The position numbers and the translations under genes were made by a program. A stretch of 64,000 nt of DNA, taken from assembly GCF_027497255.1 (NCBI RefSeq), contig NZ_CP114903.1:3348001-3412000 (forward strand), given 5' to 3'. This document shows positions 33,025-43,600 of this stretch, piece by piece; within the stretch, counting starts at the first letter, position 1; every line of letters begins with the position of its first letter. Origin of the DNA: Micromonospora sp. WMMD882 (GTDB lineage Bacteria > Actinomycetota > Actinomycetes > Mycobacteriales > Micromonosporaceae). The notes under the pieces were generated by a model. The model worked only from the letters and a program-made list of their open reading frames with translations, had not been told where the DNA came from and made no database searches.

Positions 33025-36000
33025 CTACTGCACCTCCAGGTCGACGAAGTCGAAGGGAACCGCGCCTGGTCGAGGCGCCCCGCTCACCTCGCCCTGGCTC
33101 ACCACCGCCGCCAGCAGCCGCCGGGCGGTACGCAGGCAGGGGTGCTCCGGACCGAGGAAGTCCCGCCCCTGGTCGACCACGGCGCGCAGCATCTGTTCGG
33201 CGCTGCCGGCCTCGCCGACCTCCGCAAGGTTCCCGGCCTGGTTGACCAGCGCGCCGAGCGCCCATGGATGGGGTTGACCGAGCGTCTCCGCCAGGGCGGT
33301 GGCCGCCTGCTCGCCGTGCGCGACCGCTTCCTCCCGTTGCCCCAGCTCGCGCAGCAGCACCGACCGCACGCTCCAGCCGAGCCGGGTGTACGGGTGGTCC
33401 AGGCCGAGGTCGCGCTCGTAGCCGGCGATGCTCTCCTCGGCCAGCGGCAACGCGGCTCCGGTCTCCCCGCCCAGGTGGTAGTCGATGGCGACGCTGAGCC
33501 GGCAGGACCGGGTGGCGGGGCTGTCCGCGCCCAGCAACCGGCTCAACGTCGGGTACGCCCAGCCGTTGAGGTCCCGGGCCCGGTGCGGGCGGCCGGTGCG
33601 GCGCTCGGTCACCGCCAGGTTGCGGACGATCCGCACCAGCAGCAGGTCCTCGTCGCCGCGGGCCCGGCCGCCGCGTCGCTGGCGGGCCTCGTTCAGCAGG
33701 CGGCCCGCCTCTGTCAGCTCACCCAGCTCGCACAGGAAGCTGCCGATGTTGGCGACCAGCCAGAGGGTGTCGGGGTGGTCCGCGGGGAAGAGCCGCAGTC
33801 GGCGTCGACGGGTCCGCTGCGCCATCTCCAGCGCCTCGTCCGACCGCCCGGCCAGGTGGAACGAGTAGGCCAGGTTGTGCGCGGCGATCAGGGTCTCCGG
33901 GTGGTCGTTGCCGAACTGGTCCCGGAAGCCCCGCCAGGTGGCCTGGTCCTCCACCAGGGCGGCCCGGAACTGCCCCAGCCCACGTAGGTCACCCGCCAGA
34001 CCCCGACGGGTCACCAGCACCGAGGGATGGTCCGGGCCGAGCAGCGCCGCCCCCTCCCGCAGCGCGACCCGGCTCAGCTCCAACGCCTCGGCGCTGCGAC
34101 CGAGCAGTCGGGTGACGTCGGCGAGCCGGGTGGCCAGCCGCAGGGTGAGCCGGTCCCAGCCGTACCGGGCCAGCCAGCGGTCCAGCGTCACCCGCCACGG
34201 GGGCAGCGCCTCGGCCGCCTCGGTCTCCCCGCGTTTGATGAGGTTCTCAAGCTGTTCGACCAGCCAGCGGCGGACCTCGTCCGGCTCGTCGACGGTCAAC
34301 GCCTGGGAGCTGACCAGGTGCCGGTACAGCTCCCGGTTGATCGGCGAGTCGGCGGCGGCGCTGCTGGGGGCGGTGTCGGCCAGACCGCGCAGGAACTGCG
34401 CCCGCCGGCTGGCGCGTTCTGACTCGGTCATCGCCGCGAGCACGGTCGCCTGGACGGCCGGATGCATCCGGACCGTCCCGTCCCGTCCCCACACCACGTG
34501 CAGCAGCCGGAACCGCACCGCCGTGGCGAGCGCGCGGTCCAGCTCCCAGCCGTCAGCGTGCAGAACAGCGCCGTCGGCGTGCGTGGCCGTACCGTCGACC
34601 TCGGACAGTCCACGGGCGATCTGGGCTCGCATCGACCGGGACTGCAGGATCGACAGGGACAACCCCAGTGGAGAGGCGAAGGCGCACATCTGGGCCACCG
34701 CCACGGCGGCCCTGCCGCTGCGCCGCTCCCGCATCAGCGCCAGCGCGACCCGCAGCACCCGGACCGACGGCGGCTCGTCGCCCGGTTCGGCGACCGCCGC
34801 GCAGAAGGTCGGCACGGCGGTGTCCGCGGCCCGGGACTCGGCCACCGCCCGCCGGGTGGTCAGCAGGACACCGGCCTGGGCGAGCAGGCCGGAGGCGAGC
34901 CGCAGATCGAGCGGGAGCGCGCCGACCGCCGCGACGACGTCCGCCGCCGGGCCGGCCGAGAGCCCGGCGACCCCTTCGGTGAGCAGGCGCACCGCGTCCG
35001 ATCTGTTCAGCTCGGCCACGGACACCGCCGGGCCGCCGTCGGGAGCTTCCCGCCGGGTCACGATCAGGTGCCCGGCGCCGGCGGTCGGCAGCAGGCCGGC
35101 CAGGTCCCCGCCGTCCGCGCCGTCGTAGACCACCAGCCACTGACCGGAACGGTGGCCCAGGTCGCCCAGCATCTCCTGGGCCGGGTTGCCCCGTGGCTCG
35201 ACGCCGAGCTCGTGCGCCACGTCGGCCAGGATCCAGCGGACGTCCCGCGGGTCGGCTGCGGGGATCCAGACGATCAGATCGTAGTCCCACCAGAACCGGG
35301 CGACGTACTCCCGGACGGTGCTGGTCTTACCAGCGGCGGCGGGCCCGTGCACCACGACCGGCTGCCCGGGTCCGGCCAGCAGCAGGTCCCGCAGCTCGTC
35401 GATCTCCCGGTCCCGACCGACGAACGAACGAGCCCGCTCCGGCAGGTTGAACACCTGGGGCGGTTTGTCCCGGCCGCCGGGGAAACCGACCTGCCAGGCG
35501 CCTTCGAGCGGCAACGGTTGGCAGTCGGCGAGCCCGAGCGCGCCACGCAACCGTTGCCGGGCCTGGTCGTCGGAGCAGGCGGTCAGGTCGATCGGCCGCC
35601 CGTCCAACGGATGGTCGATGGCGGTCGAACCCGTGCGGACGACGAACGGCTCGGTCTCGCCCGCGGCCCGGGCCGTGTCGAGCACGTCGGTCAGCCAGTC
35701 CTCCTCGGAGCCGTCCGCCGGGACCACCGCCAGCAGGGTGGCCGCGCCCACCCGGACCCGGTGTGCCCTGCCGGGGCACCATGGCCGGACGCGCACCCCG
35801 ACCGTCGCGAGCTCCGCGGCGAGCCAGTCCGCCCAGGCCCGCTGCCCGGCGGGGTGGGCTAGGAGCAGCTCGTGGTCGTCGGCGGGCTGCCGGCCGAGGC
35901 CGTACAGGTAGCGCAGCCGCACGGCCTCCGGCTCCGGCCGGGCGATCGACGTGTCGTCGTCGGTGAGCAGCAGGGCCAGCTCGTCGTACGCGGCGAGCAG

Positions 36001-36792
36001 GCGGTCACGGTACGGCGACTCCTCCGCCAGGGGGGCGAGGGGCTGCCCGTTCGGCCCGCCCGGCACCTCCACCAGAGCCAGGTCGCTCTCGGCGGCGTGC
36101 GTGTCGAGCGCGGCCCGGAATGCCCGCCGGACGTGTTCCCGGTGCTGGGCGACGCGGCCGGCGTCAGGCTCGTCCATGCCGGTCCCCACCGCGACGAGCC
36201 GGACCCAGACGGGCGCGGCCCGACGCACCTTCCGGCCCAGCTCCACCGCCTCGGGCAACCGTGGACGGCGGTACGGGTAGCAGATCGCCACGACCTCGCA
36301 GAGCACCGCCGCCCAGTACGCCACCGTCTCGTCCGAGTCGATCGGGTCGAGCAGGACGACGTCGTACTCGGTCGCGCGGAGTTGCCGACGCAGCTCGTTG
36401 CGGGCGGCGTCCCCCGGCTCGTCGGTGGGGATCCAGCCGACGGGTTCGGGGATCCAGACCACGTCGAGACGTCCGGGTGCGGCGGCGTACCGGCGTAGCA
36501 GCGGCTGACGGGCGGGGCGGGACGGGACGGGAAGGAGAGCGGCCAGCGGGGCGGGCAGCTTCTCCGCGACCGGCCACTCGTCGGTGCGGAACATCCGCAG
36601 GTGCTCGTCGACCCGCGCGGCGCCCCGCCCGGCGTCGACCACCAGCACCCGGCGTCCGGCCCGGGCCAGCATCCAGGCCAGGTTGCTGACGAGCTGGGTC
36701 CGTCCGGTCAGGCCGGTCGGGGCCAGGAAGGCGACCAACCTCGTCCCGGTCGGGTCGTCCGACCAGGGAGGTTTCGGCCCGATCATCACCAC
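33025..36792 (-). CDS. Giant ParA-like/TIR-like/NB-ARC/TPR protein
   Basis: A 1,255-residue STAND-type signalling protein. Residues ~18-150 are ParA/MinD-like but with an altered P-loop (LAPTGLTGRTQLVSNLAWML, residues 23-42; no signature lysine) and VVLLDP. Residues ~306-420 resemble a TIR domain (AWADWLAAELATVGVRVRPW and IDLTACSDDQARQRL) but lack the usual catalytic Glu context. NB-ARC follows: SFVGRDREIDELRDLL, Walker A GPAAAGKT (483-490), Walker B WLVVYDGAD, and GHLIVTRR. The C-terminal ~450 residues are TPR repeats with LGPDHPS/GNDHPET spacing. This order matches the TPR protein of the FxSxx-COOH system as I know it. GTG at 36792; GTG 36789 and ATG 36786 are alternatives. Confidence 0.88.
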   Translation of the reverse strand: MVMIGPKPPWSDDPTGTRLVAFLAPTGLTGRTQLVSNLAWMLARAGRRVLVVDAGRGAARVDEHLRMFRTDEWPVAEKLPAPLAALLPVPSRPARQPLLRRYAAAPGRLDVVWIPEPVGWIPTDEPGDAARNELRRQLRATEYDVVLLDPIDSDETVAYWAAVLCEVVAICYPYRRPRLPEAVELGRKVRRAAPVWVRLVAVGTGMDEPDAGRVAQHREHVRRAFRAALDTHAAESDLALVEVPGGPNGQPLAPLAEESPYRDRLLAAYDELALLLTDDDTSIARPEPEAVRLRYLYGLGRQPADDHELLLAHPAGQRAWADWLAAELATVGVRVRPWCPGRAHRVRVGAATLLAVVPADGSEEDWLTDVLDTARAAGETEPFVVRTGSTAIDHPLDGRPIDLTACSDDQARQRLRGALGLADCQPLPLEGAWQVGFPGGRDKPPQVFNLPERARSFVGRDREIDELRDLLLAGPGQPVVVHGPAAAGKTSTVREYVARFWWDYDLIVWIPAADPRDVRWILADVAHELGVEPRGNPAQEMLGDLGHRSGQWLVVYDGADGGDLAGLLPTAGAGHLIVTRREAPDGGPAVSVAELNRSDAVRLLTEGVAGLSAGPAADVVAAVGALPLDLRLASGLLAQAGVLLTTRRAVAESRAADTAVPTFCAAVAEPGDEPPSVRVLRVALALMRERRSGRAAVAVAQMCAFASPLGLSLSILQSRSMRAQIARGLSEVDGTATHADGAVLHADGWELDRALATAVRFRLLHVVWGRDGTVRMHPAVQATVLAAMTESERASRRAQFLRGLADTAPSSAAADSPINRELYRHLVSSQALTVDEPDEVRRWLVEQLENLIKRGETEAAEALPPWRVTLDRWLARYGWDRLTLRLATRLADVTRLLGRSAEALELSRVALREGAALLGPDHPSVLVTRRGLAGDLRGLGQFRAALVEDQATWRGFRDQFGNDHPETLIAAHNLAYSFHLAGRSDEALEMAQRTRRRRLRLFPADHPDTLWLVANIGSFLCELGELTEAGRLLNEARQRRGGRARGDEDLLLVRIVRNLAVTERRTGRPHRARDLNGWAYPTLSRLLGADSPATRSCRLSVAIDYHLGGETGAALPLAEESIAGYERDLGLDHPYTRLGWSVRSVLLRELGQREEAVAHGEQAATALAETLGQPHPWALGALVNQAGNLAEVGEAGSAEQMLRAVVDQGRDFLGPEHPCLRTARRLLAAVVSQGEVSGAPRPGAVPFDFVDLEVQ

Positions 36793-36849
36793 GCCATCCT
36801 TTCCGGACGGTGACCGGCCATCTCCGTCCCTTGTCGTCTCGGCGGCCCG

Positions 36850-37071
36850 TCACCGGGCGGGACCGAGGTCTCCGGGGTCGCCGAACTTTCTAGGGTCGTT
36901 GAGAAACCAGAGGAAACCCCCTTGGGGCTCGCCGGCCTCGTCGACGAGTCGCCGCAACGACTGCCGCAGCAATTGTCGGGGCAGCGCGTCCCGGTCCGTC
37001 GGATCGGATTCGGTCAGGTCGAGAAGGTCAGCGATCAGGGGGCGATCGGAACCGTCCGTTCCCTCCGGCAT
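36850..37071 (-). CDS. 73-residue acidic protein heading the STAND operon
   Basis: A short acidic protein that begins MPEGTDGSDRPLIADLLDLT. Its middle segment (LPRQLLRQSLRRLVDEAG) is amphipathic, and its C-terminal part GGFLWFLNDPRKFGDPGDLG is rich in aromatic residues and glycine. The ATG at 37071 is preceded by AAGGTG about nine bases upstream. It lies 57 bases before the giant STAND gene on the same strand. The helix-GGF layout is reminiscent of the small FxSxx-COOH precursor peptides, but the terminal F-x-S-x-x is absent and the C-terminus is longer, so this relationship is speculative. Confidence 0.6.
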   Translation of the reverse strand: MPEGTDGSDRPLIADLLDLTESDPTDRDALPRQLLRQSLRRLVDEAGEPQGGFLWFLNDPRKFGDPGDLGPAR

Positions 37072-37708
37072 GGTTGCCCACCTTCACGCTGTCCAGACCG
37101 GCACCGATTTCGGCACAGCCAGCACCCTGCCAGGAACATATCGTAGCCTTCATCGATATTCACCGGTCACTTCGTGCATCGACGTACGGCCACCGTTCCG
37201 GCCTACCGGTCCGACCACCGAAGCCGGCGAGCCTGATCTTCCGGTCCGGGGCCGGCCGGTGCCGCCGGACCGGCGTCGCGCGTCCACTTCCGACTTGGAC
37301 GGCAGCGGCAGCGGACAGTGACGGTGGGTGAGGCGTCGGGGCGACACGCCCGCGCCGACCGACCAGAGCGCCGACCGAGCAGCGCCCCGCCGAGCAGGGC
37401 ACGTCCGGCGACGGCGGGCCGTGGCCGGGCCTACCGTCCGCGGATCGGGCCGGCCGGCGGGAGGTTTCCGAGGGTGATCGGCCCCATCCAGCGGGCGTGG
37501 TCCGCGCGCCGGGCGACGCGCCCCACGACGGCTGGCCGGTCGACGGTAGGGCGGTCGGGGCAGTGACCCCGACCGCCCTACGGCCGTCGGCGGTCGACTT
37601 TCCGACACCGCCCGGCGGGTACGTCCCGGCGCACAACCCCGAGCCCCCGGGCCCTCAACCGGCCGGCCCACCGACCACCGGGCCCGGGGGGCGGACCGGA
37701 GGCGGGCC
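37072..37708. other. Intergenic region upstream of the STAND operon
   Basis: 637 bases without a convincing gene; open frames across it have random-looking composition. At the left, a minus-strand TACGAT at 37140-37145 could be the -10 of the STAND operon. At the right, the hairpin at 37546-37581 probably ends the acyl-CoA dehydrogenase transcript. Confidence 0.5.
37546..37581. terminator. Strong hairpin downstream of acyl-CoA dehydrogenase
   Basis: GTAGGGCGGTCGGGG and its perfect complement form a 15-base stem around the six-base loop CAGTGA. It lies 128 bases beyond the stop of the leftward acyl-CoA dehydrogenase gene. No T-tract. Confidence 0.6.
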
Positions 37709-38872
37709 TCAGTCGCGCAGGAGCTGGCGGGCCATGACGATCCGCTGTACCTGGTTGGTGCCCTCGTAGATCTGGGTGATCTTGGCGTCCCGCATCATCC
37801 GCTCGACCGGGTAGTCCCGGGTGTAGCCGTAGCCGCCGAGGAGCTGCACCGCGTCCGTGGTGATCTCCATGGCGGCGTCCGAGGCGAAACACTTCGCCGC
37901 CGCGCCGAAGTACGTCAGGTCGGCGTCACCCCGCTCGGACTTCCCGGCCGCGGCGTACGTCAACTGCCGGGCCGCCTCCAGCTTCATGCCCATGTCGGCG
38001 AGCATGAACTGGATGCCCTGGAACTCGGCCACCGGTTTGCCGAACTGCCGACGCTCCTTGACGTACCCCTTGGCGTAGTCGAGCGCGCCCTGGGCGATGC
38101 CGATGGCCTGCGCGGCGATGGTGACCCGGGTGTGGTCCAGGGTCTTCATCGCGGTGCCGAAGCCGGTGCCCTCGGCCCCGATGATCCGGTCGGCCGGGAT
38201 GCGGACGTCGTCGAAGTAGACCTCGCGGGTCGGCGAGCCCTTGATGCCGAGTTTCTTCTCCGGCGCGCCGAAGCTCACCCCCCGGTCGGACTTCTCGACC
38301 ACGAAGGCGGAGATGCCCCGGGACCGCGCTGTGGGGTCGGTCACGGCGAACACCGTGTAGAACTCCGAGACGCCCGCGTTGGTGATCCACCGCTTGACCC
38401 CGTTGAGCACCCAGTGGTCGCCGTCGCGCACCGCGCGGGTGGCCATCGAGGCCGCGTCGCTGCCGGCCTCCGGCTCGGAGAGGCAGTACGAGAACATCGC
38501 CTCGCCGGCGGCGACCGGGGTCAGGTAGCGCCGCTTGAGCTCCGCCGAGCCGGCCAGCAGCAGCGGCATCGTGCCCAGCTTGTTCACCGCCGGGATCAGC
38601 GAGGACGCCGCGCAGGCCCGGGCGACCTCCTCGATCACGATGGCGGTGGCCAGGGCGTCCGCGCCCGCGCCGCCGTACTCGGCGGGGATGTGCGGGGCGT
38701 GGAAGTCGGCGGACCGCAACGCGTCGTAGGACGCCTTCGGGAACTCCCCCGTCTCGTCCGCCTCCGCGGCGTGCGGGGCGACCTTCGCCGTGCAGACCTC
38801 CCGGACCGCCTCCCGGACGGCCTCGTGCTCCTCGGGCAACCGGTAGACGTCGAACGACTGCTCTGCAGCCAT
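37709..38872 (-). CDS. Acyl-CoA dehydrogenase
   Basis: A 387-residue flavoprotein catalysing alpha,beta-dehydrogenation of acyl-CoA in fatty acid or branched-chain amino acid breakdown. The FAD/substrate signatures [16 protein letters not shown] and WITNAG are present. The C-terminal segment [20 protein letters not shown] is followed by the catalytic glutamate in [10 protein letters not shown]. The length is standard and the whole fold is represented. The ATG at 38872 has GGGGAGG upstream. It is divergent from ugd. The specific chain length is not predictable; the sequence resembles the FadE25/AcdA group. Confidence 0.95.
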   Translation of the reverse strand: MAAEQSFDVYRLPEEHEAVREAVREVCTAKVAPHAAEADETGEFPKASYDALRSADFHAPHIPAEYGGAGADALATAIVIEEVARACAASSLIPAVNKLGTMPLLLAGSAELKRRYLTPVAAGEAMFSYCLSEPEAGSDAASMATRAVRDGDHWVLNGVKRWITNAGVSEFYTVFAVTDPTARSRGISAFVVEKSDRGVSFGAPEKKLGIKGSPTREVYFDDVRIPADRIIGAEGTGFGTAMKTLDHTRVTIAAQAIGIAQGALDYAKGYVKERRQFGKPVAEFQGIQFMLADMGMKLEAARQLTYAAAGKSERGDADLTYFGAAAKCFASDAAMEITTDAVQLLGGYGYTRDYPVERMMRDAKITQIYEGTNQVQRIVMARQLLRD

Positions 38873-39116
38873 GCTGGCCCCTCCCCTTCACCGCTATCAT
38901 GCCCGGACTGTGGCTTCTGGCGGCCCCGGACCGCGCAGACTGAAGGATAGCGACCAGGGTTCAGGTGATCCTTACCGCCGCGTAGGCTTTCGCCGCGACG
39001 GCACCTCCTACCGGCAACCCACCACAAGACGACAAAATGTCCTTCGGTGCCCGGCCAGGCGCCGCAGCCGATTGCGACGCGACGAAGCGCCGCCAGCGCG
39101 AGCGGAGAAGACAGGC
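38873..39116. promoter_or_regulatory. Divergent promoter region between acyl-CoA dehydrogenase and ugd
   Basis: 244 non-coding bases between two divergent genes with good ribosome binding sites. No clear operator was found; GACAAAATGTC near 39031 is a weak 4+4 symmetry only. Confidence 0.4.
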
Positions 39117-40544
39117 GTGACCATCCCGTACCCGAACACCCAGCCGATGCCGGCCATCCCGGCGGTGACCCCGCCGTCCGGCGCGCCCCGGCCCCGGGTG
39201 ACCTTCCTGGGCACCGGTTACCTCGGTGCGACGTACGCCATCTGCTACGCGGAGCTCGGCTACGAGGTGCTCGGCTACGACGTCGACGCGGACAAGATCG
39301 CGAAGCTGAACGCCGGTGAGGTGCCGATCCACGAGCCCGGCCTGGACGAGCTGCTCAAACGCAACCTCGCCGCCGGCCGGCTGCGGTTCAGCACCGACAT
39401 CGGCGAGACCGCCGACTTCGGCGACGTGCACTTCATCTGCGTCGGCACCCCGCAACGCGCCGACGGGCTCGGCGCCGACCTGTCCTTCGTCGAGGCGTCC
39501 GTCACCAGCCTGGCCCAGCACCTGACCCGCAAGGCGCTGATCGTCGGCAAGTCCACCGTCCCGGTCGGCACCGCCGAATGGGTCGAGCAGCTCGTCGACA
39601 AACACAGCGCCCCCGACCTGGACGCCGAGGTCGCCTGGAGCCCCGAGTTCCTCCAGGAGGGCTTCGCCGTCGACGACGTGCTGCGCCCCAACCGCATCGT
39701 CGTCGGCGTCAAGAGCGAGTGGGCCAACGGCATGCTCTACGCCGCCCACAAGGGCGTCTTCGACCTGGCCGCCACCGAGGACCGCGAGGTCCCCCTCGTG
39801 GTCACCGACTTCGCCACCGCCGAGCTGGTCAAGGTCGCCGCGAACGCCTTCCTCGCCACCAAGATCAGCTTCATCAACGCGATGGCCGAGGTCTGTGAGG
39901 TCGCCGGCGGCGACGTCACCCAACTCGCCCGCGCCATCGGCTACGACCCCCGCATCGGCAACCGCTTCCTCCAGGCCGGCCTCGGCTTCGGCGGCGCCTG
40001 CCTGCCCAAGGACATCCGCGCCTTCCAGGCCCGCGCCCAGGAGCTCGGCGCCGGCGAGGCCCTCCGCTTCCTGCACGAGGTCGACCTGATCAACCTGCGC
40101 CGCCGTACCCGCGTCGTCCAGGTCGCCGCCGACCTGCTCGGCCGCCGCTCCGGCCCCGCCGGCCCCGACCTCACCGGCACCCGCGTCGCCGTCCTCGGGG
40201 CGACCTTCAAACCCAACACCGACGACGTCCGCGACGCCCCCGCCCTCGCCGTCGCCGCCCTGCTCACCAAAGCCGGCGCCGACGTGCACGTCTACGACCC
40301 GCAGGGCATGGACAACGCCCGCCGAGCCATGCCCGAGCTCAGCTACGAGCAGAGCATCACCGACGCCGTCACCGGCGCCGACCTGGTCTGCGTCCTCACC
40401 GAATGGGCCGACTTCCGCAACGCCGACCCCGTCGCCCTCGGTGAGCTCGTCGCCGGACGACGCGTCGTCGACGGCCGCAACTGCCTCGACTCCGCTCTCT
40501 GGACCCAGGCCGGCTGGGAATACCGCGGCATGGGCCGCCCCTGA
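39117..40544 (+). CDS. ugd: UDP-glucose 6-dehydrogenase
   Basis: A 475-residue NAD-dependent enzyme converting UDP-glucose to UDP-glucuronate for surface polysaccharide. The NAD-binding loop GTGYLGATYAICYAELGYEV, VGTPQRADG, SPEFLQEGFAVDD, the catalytic cysteine segment GFGGACLPKDI and the C-terminal GATFKPNTDDVRDAPA are all intact. The frame is open to 38871, but the GTG at 39117 has GGAG about ten bases upstream and gives a short proline-rich N-terminal extension before the Rossmann strand. Its codon use is heavily C-ending in the second half. Confidence 0.95.
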   Translation: MTIPYPNTQPMPAIPAVTPPSGAPRPRVTFLGTGYLGATYAICYAELGYEVLGYDVDADKIAKLNAGEVPIHEPGLDELLKRNLAAGRLRFSTDIGETADFGDVHFICVGTPQRADGLGADLSFVEASVTSLAQHLTRKALIVGKSTVPVGTAEWVEQLVDKHSAPDLDAEVAWSPEFLQEGFAVDDVLRPNRIVVGVKSEWANGMLYAAHKGVFDLAATEDREVPLVVTDFATAELVKVAANAFLATKISFINAMAEVCEVAGGDVTQLARAIGYDPRIGNRFLQAGLGFGGACLPKDIRAFQARAQELGAGEALRFLHEVDLINLRRRTRVVQVAADLLGRRSGPAGPDLTGTRVAVLGATFKPNTDDVRDAPALAVAALLTKAGADVHVYDPQGMDNARRAMPELSYEQSITDAVTGADLVCVLTEWADFRNADPVALGELVAGRRVVDGRNCLDSALWTQAGWEYRGMGRP

Positions 40545-40652
40545 GTTTCTTCGCCGCGACGCGGCGACGGCTATCGAAATCCGTGCCGGGTCAGGGCATG
40601 CTGCCACAGTGGGATTCCACAGTGCGGCCCGACCCGGGCGGAGGGGTGTGCG

Positions 40653-43600
40653 GTGAGTGGCTTCCAGTGTGTCTCGTGCGGCAACCAGATCAAACCGGCC
40701 CGTCGCTGCCCACACTGCGGGGCCGGGCAGCCGCAGTGGGCGGCCCACGTGGCCCAGGTCGAGCGGTCCATCGCCGAACTGAAGGCCCGGGAGGCTGAGA
40801 TCTCCCGCGAGCAGCGCCAACTCGCCCAGAAGATGCAGGCGGCCATGTTCCAACGGGACGTGCTGGCGCACGCCGGTGAGGAACGCCTCAGACAGGCGAC
40901 CAGACCCCGCAAGGTACGGCTGCGCCGCCCCGGCCGCCGGACGCCCGTCGCGCCGCCCGGCGGCGTCCCCACCGCCCCGACCGGCGGCGTCGGGCCCCGG
41001 GTGCCCCGGCAGAGCGCCCCGCCGCCGGCCGGGCCGACCGCCACCGCCACCTGGCTCGACGCGGACGACCCGGAGCACCCGCCGGAGGCGTCCTCGCGGG
41101 AGGTGCAGAACATCCCGCTCGGGCTGGGCGCCCTGCTGATCGGCGTCGCCGCCGTGGTCTTCGCGGCGGTCGCCACCAGCTCGATGGACGCGCTGGCCCG
41201 CCTGCTGATCCTGCTCGCCGCCACCGCGCTGACGCTGCTCGCCCCGCCGCTGGTGGCCCGCCGGGGGCTGCTGTCGACGGCCGAGACCATCGCCGCGGTG
41301 GGGCTGCTCCTGGTGCCCCTGGACGGCTACGCCCTGCACGCGGTCGGGCTGCCCGGCTCGTCGGCGGTGCCCGGCCCGGTCTACGCCGGGCTGGTCTTCG
41401 CGGTCACCGCCGGGATCGGCTACGGCTACGCCCGGGCCACCGGGCTGCGGGTGCCCCGGTTCGCCGCCGTCCTGGCCGCTCAGCCGGTGCTGCCGCTGCT
41501 CGCGTCCGGCCTGGTCGGCGGCCCGGCCGGCTGGGCGTTGGCGTTCACCGTGGTCGCCGCGATCGACCTGGCGCTGGTCCGTTCACCGCTGACCACGGAG
41601 CCGGTGGCCGACGCCACGGACGGGCGGCCCACCCCGGACCGGTCGACGCCGCGCCGCCCCGAGGGAGCGCCCGAGGAGGACGGCGAGGTCTTCACCGACC
41701 CGTCCACGACGACCACCCGACCGGCCCGGGCCACCGCCGGCCCCCGGGCCGCCGTCCCGGCCCGGCGGGTGCCGGGGCTGACCGAGCTCGGCTGGACGCT
41801 GTTCGGGGCGGCGGTCGCGCTCGCCCTGGCGTACGCGGTCGTCGCGCTGCTGCGCGCCACCACCGTGCCGGCCGCCCTGGGCGCCGGCGCGGCGCTGCTG
41901 CTGGCCGCCGCGGTGACCCTGGCCGGCACGGTGTCGCTGCGCCGGCCGCCGCTGCCCGACCTCGGCGCGGGCATCGCCACCCTCGCCGTGATCGGCGCGC
42001 TCGGCCGGGTCGCCGCCGTGGCCCTGCCCGGCCGGGCCCTGCTGCTGATCTCCGTCGTCATCGCCCTGACCAGCGTCGCCGTCCGGGCCGTGCCGGAACG
42101 CGCCAGGCGTGGGCCGCAGCTCGCCTCGGCGGTGGCGCTGACCGTCACCGGCCTGCTCGTCGCGGCCGGCGCGGTACGGGCCGGGGTGGCCACGGTCCGC
42201 GCGGCCCTGCCCGCCTGGGCGGCCGACCTGGACCGCTACCCGGCCGTGCTCGCCGAGGCCGCCGGCCCGGCCGGCTGGCAGCTCGTGCTGAGCGCCCTGC
42301 TGCTGACCGTCGCGGCGGTCCTCGCCCTGCCGGCGGAGATCCGCCGCGAGTTCGCGGTGGCCGGCGCGGCCGTGACGGCCCTCGCGGCGCCCGCCTCGGT
42401 CGGGCTGGGCTGGGCCACCGCGCCGTGGCCGATGGCGCTCACCGCGATCGGCGTCGGCCTGGCCGGGCTCACCGCCCGGACCCGTCGGGCCGCGCTGGCG
42501 CACGCCCTCGCCGCCGGCGCGGTCGGGCTGGTCGGCGCGGGCGCGGCGCTGGCCCGCCCGGCGTCGACGGCCGCCGTGCTGCTCGCGCTCTTCGTCGGCG
42601 GTGTCCTGGTGGTCCTCGCCCCCCGGGTCCGCCTCACCCCGGCGGCAGCCGCCGACACGCTCACCGCCTGGGCCGCCGGTGGCGCGGCGTTCGCCCTGCC
42701 GGGCGCGGTGGCCGGGTTCGTCGCCGCGCTCGTCCCGGCCGGGCCGGTGCTCACCCCGGCCACGCAACGGGAGGTCACCGTCCCGATCCTGGCGGCCAGC
42801 TTCCTGGCGGTCTGCGTCACCGTCGGCTACGCCGCGATCGTCCAGGTGTCCCAGCGGAAGATCAGCATGCCGCTGGCGGTCGGGGCCGGGCTGGGCGCGC
42901 TGGCGGTCGCCGCCGCCGCGTTCGCCGCGCCCGGGGCCACCAGCGCCGACGCCTGGGTGGCCGCGCTGCTGGCGGTCGCCGCGCTGCTGCTGTTCGCCGC
43001 GCCCTCGATCGACGCGCGCAACCGCACCGACCTGCCCCTCGACGGCTCCGATTTCGCCGCCGCCGCGGCCACCGTCGCGCTGGTCGCCACCCTGCTGCGG
43101 ATCGCCGCGGTGCTGGTGCCCGGCGCGCAGCTCCTGGTCGCGGCGGCGCTGGTGCTGGTGGTCGCGGTCGCGGCCCGGGCGATGCCGGACGAGTGGCGGC
43201 GCGGCCCGATCCTGGGGATGGCCCTGGCCGGGGCGGTGATCGGGGCGCTGGCCGGCTGGACGGCGTTGCGCGGCGGCTTCGGGGTGATCGCCGTCCCCGG
43301 GCCGATCTGGGCGGGTGACCTGACCGGCTGGCCGGCCGCGCCGGTCGGCGGCGTCACCGCCCAGGCCCCGGTCGCGCTGGTCCTGCTGGGGGTGGCCGCC
43401 GCGATCCTGCTCCCCGAGCCGTGGAAGCACGACGTCTCCGGCGCGGCGGCGGTGCTCGCCACCATCGGCGCGCCGGCCGCCCTCGACCTGCCGTGGTGGT
43501 CGCCGGTGCTGGTCAGCGGGACCGTCGCCACCATCTTCGGGATGGCCGCGGTGGCCGCCACCGACCCCCGGGCCGGGCTGTCCCGGATCACCGTCGCCGC

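Noticed and set aside
27823..37071. Complete FxSxx-COOH system
   Set aside because: The TPR protein resembles that system, but no radical SAM maturase and no peptide ending in F-x-S-x-x is present.
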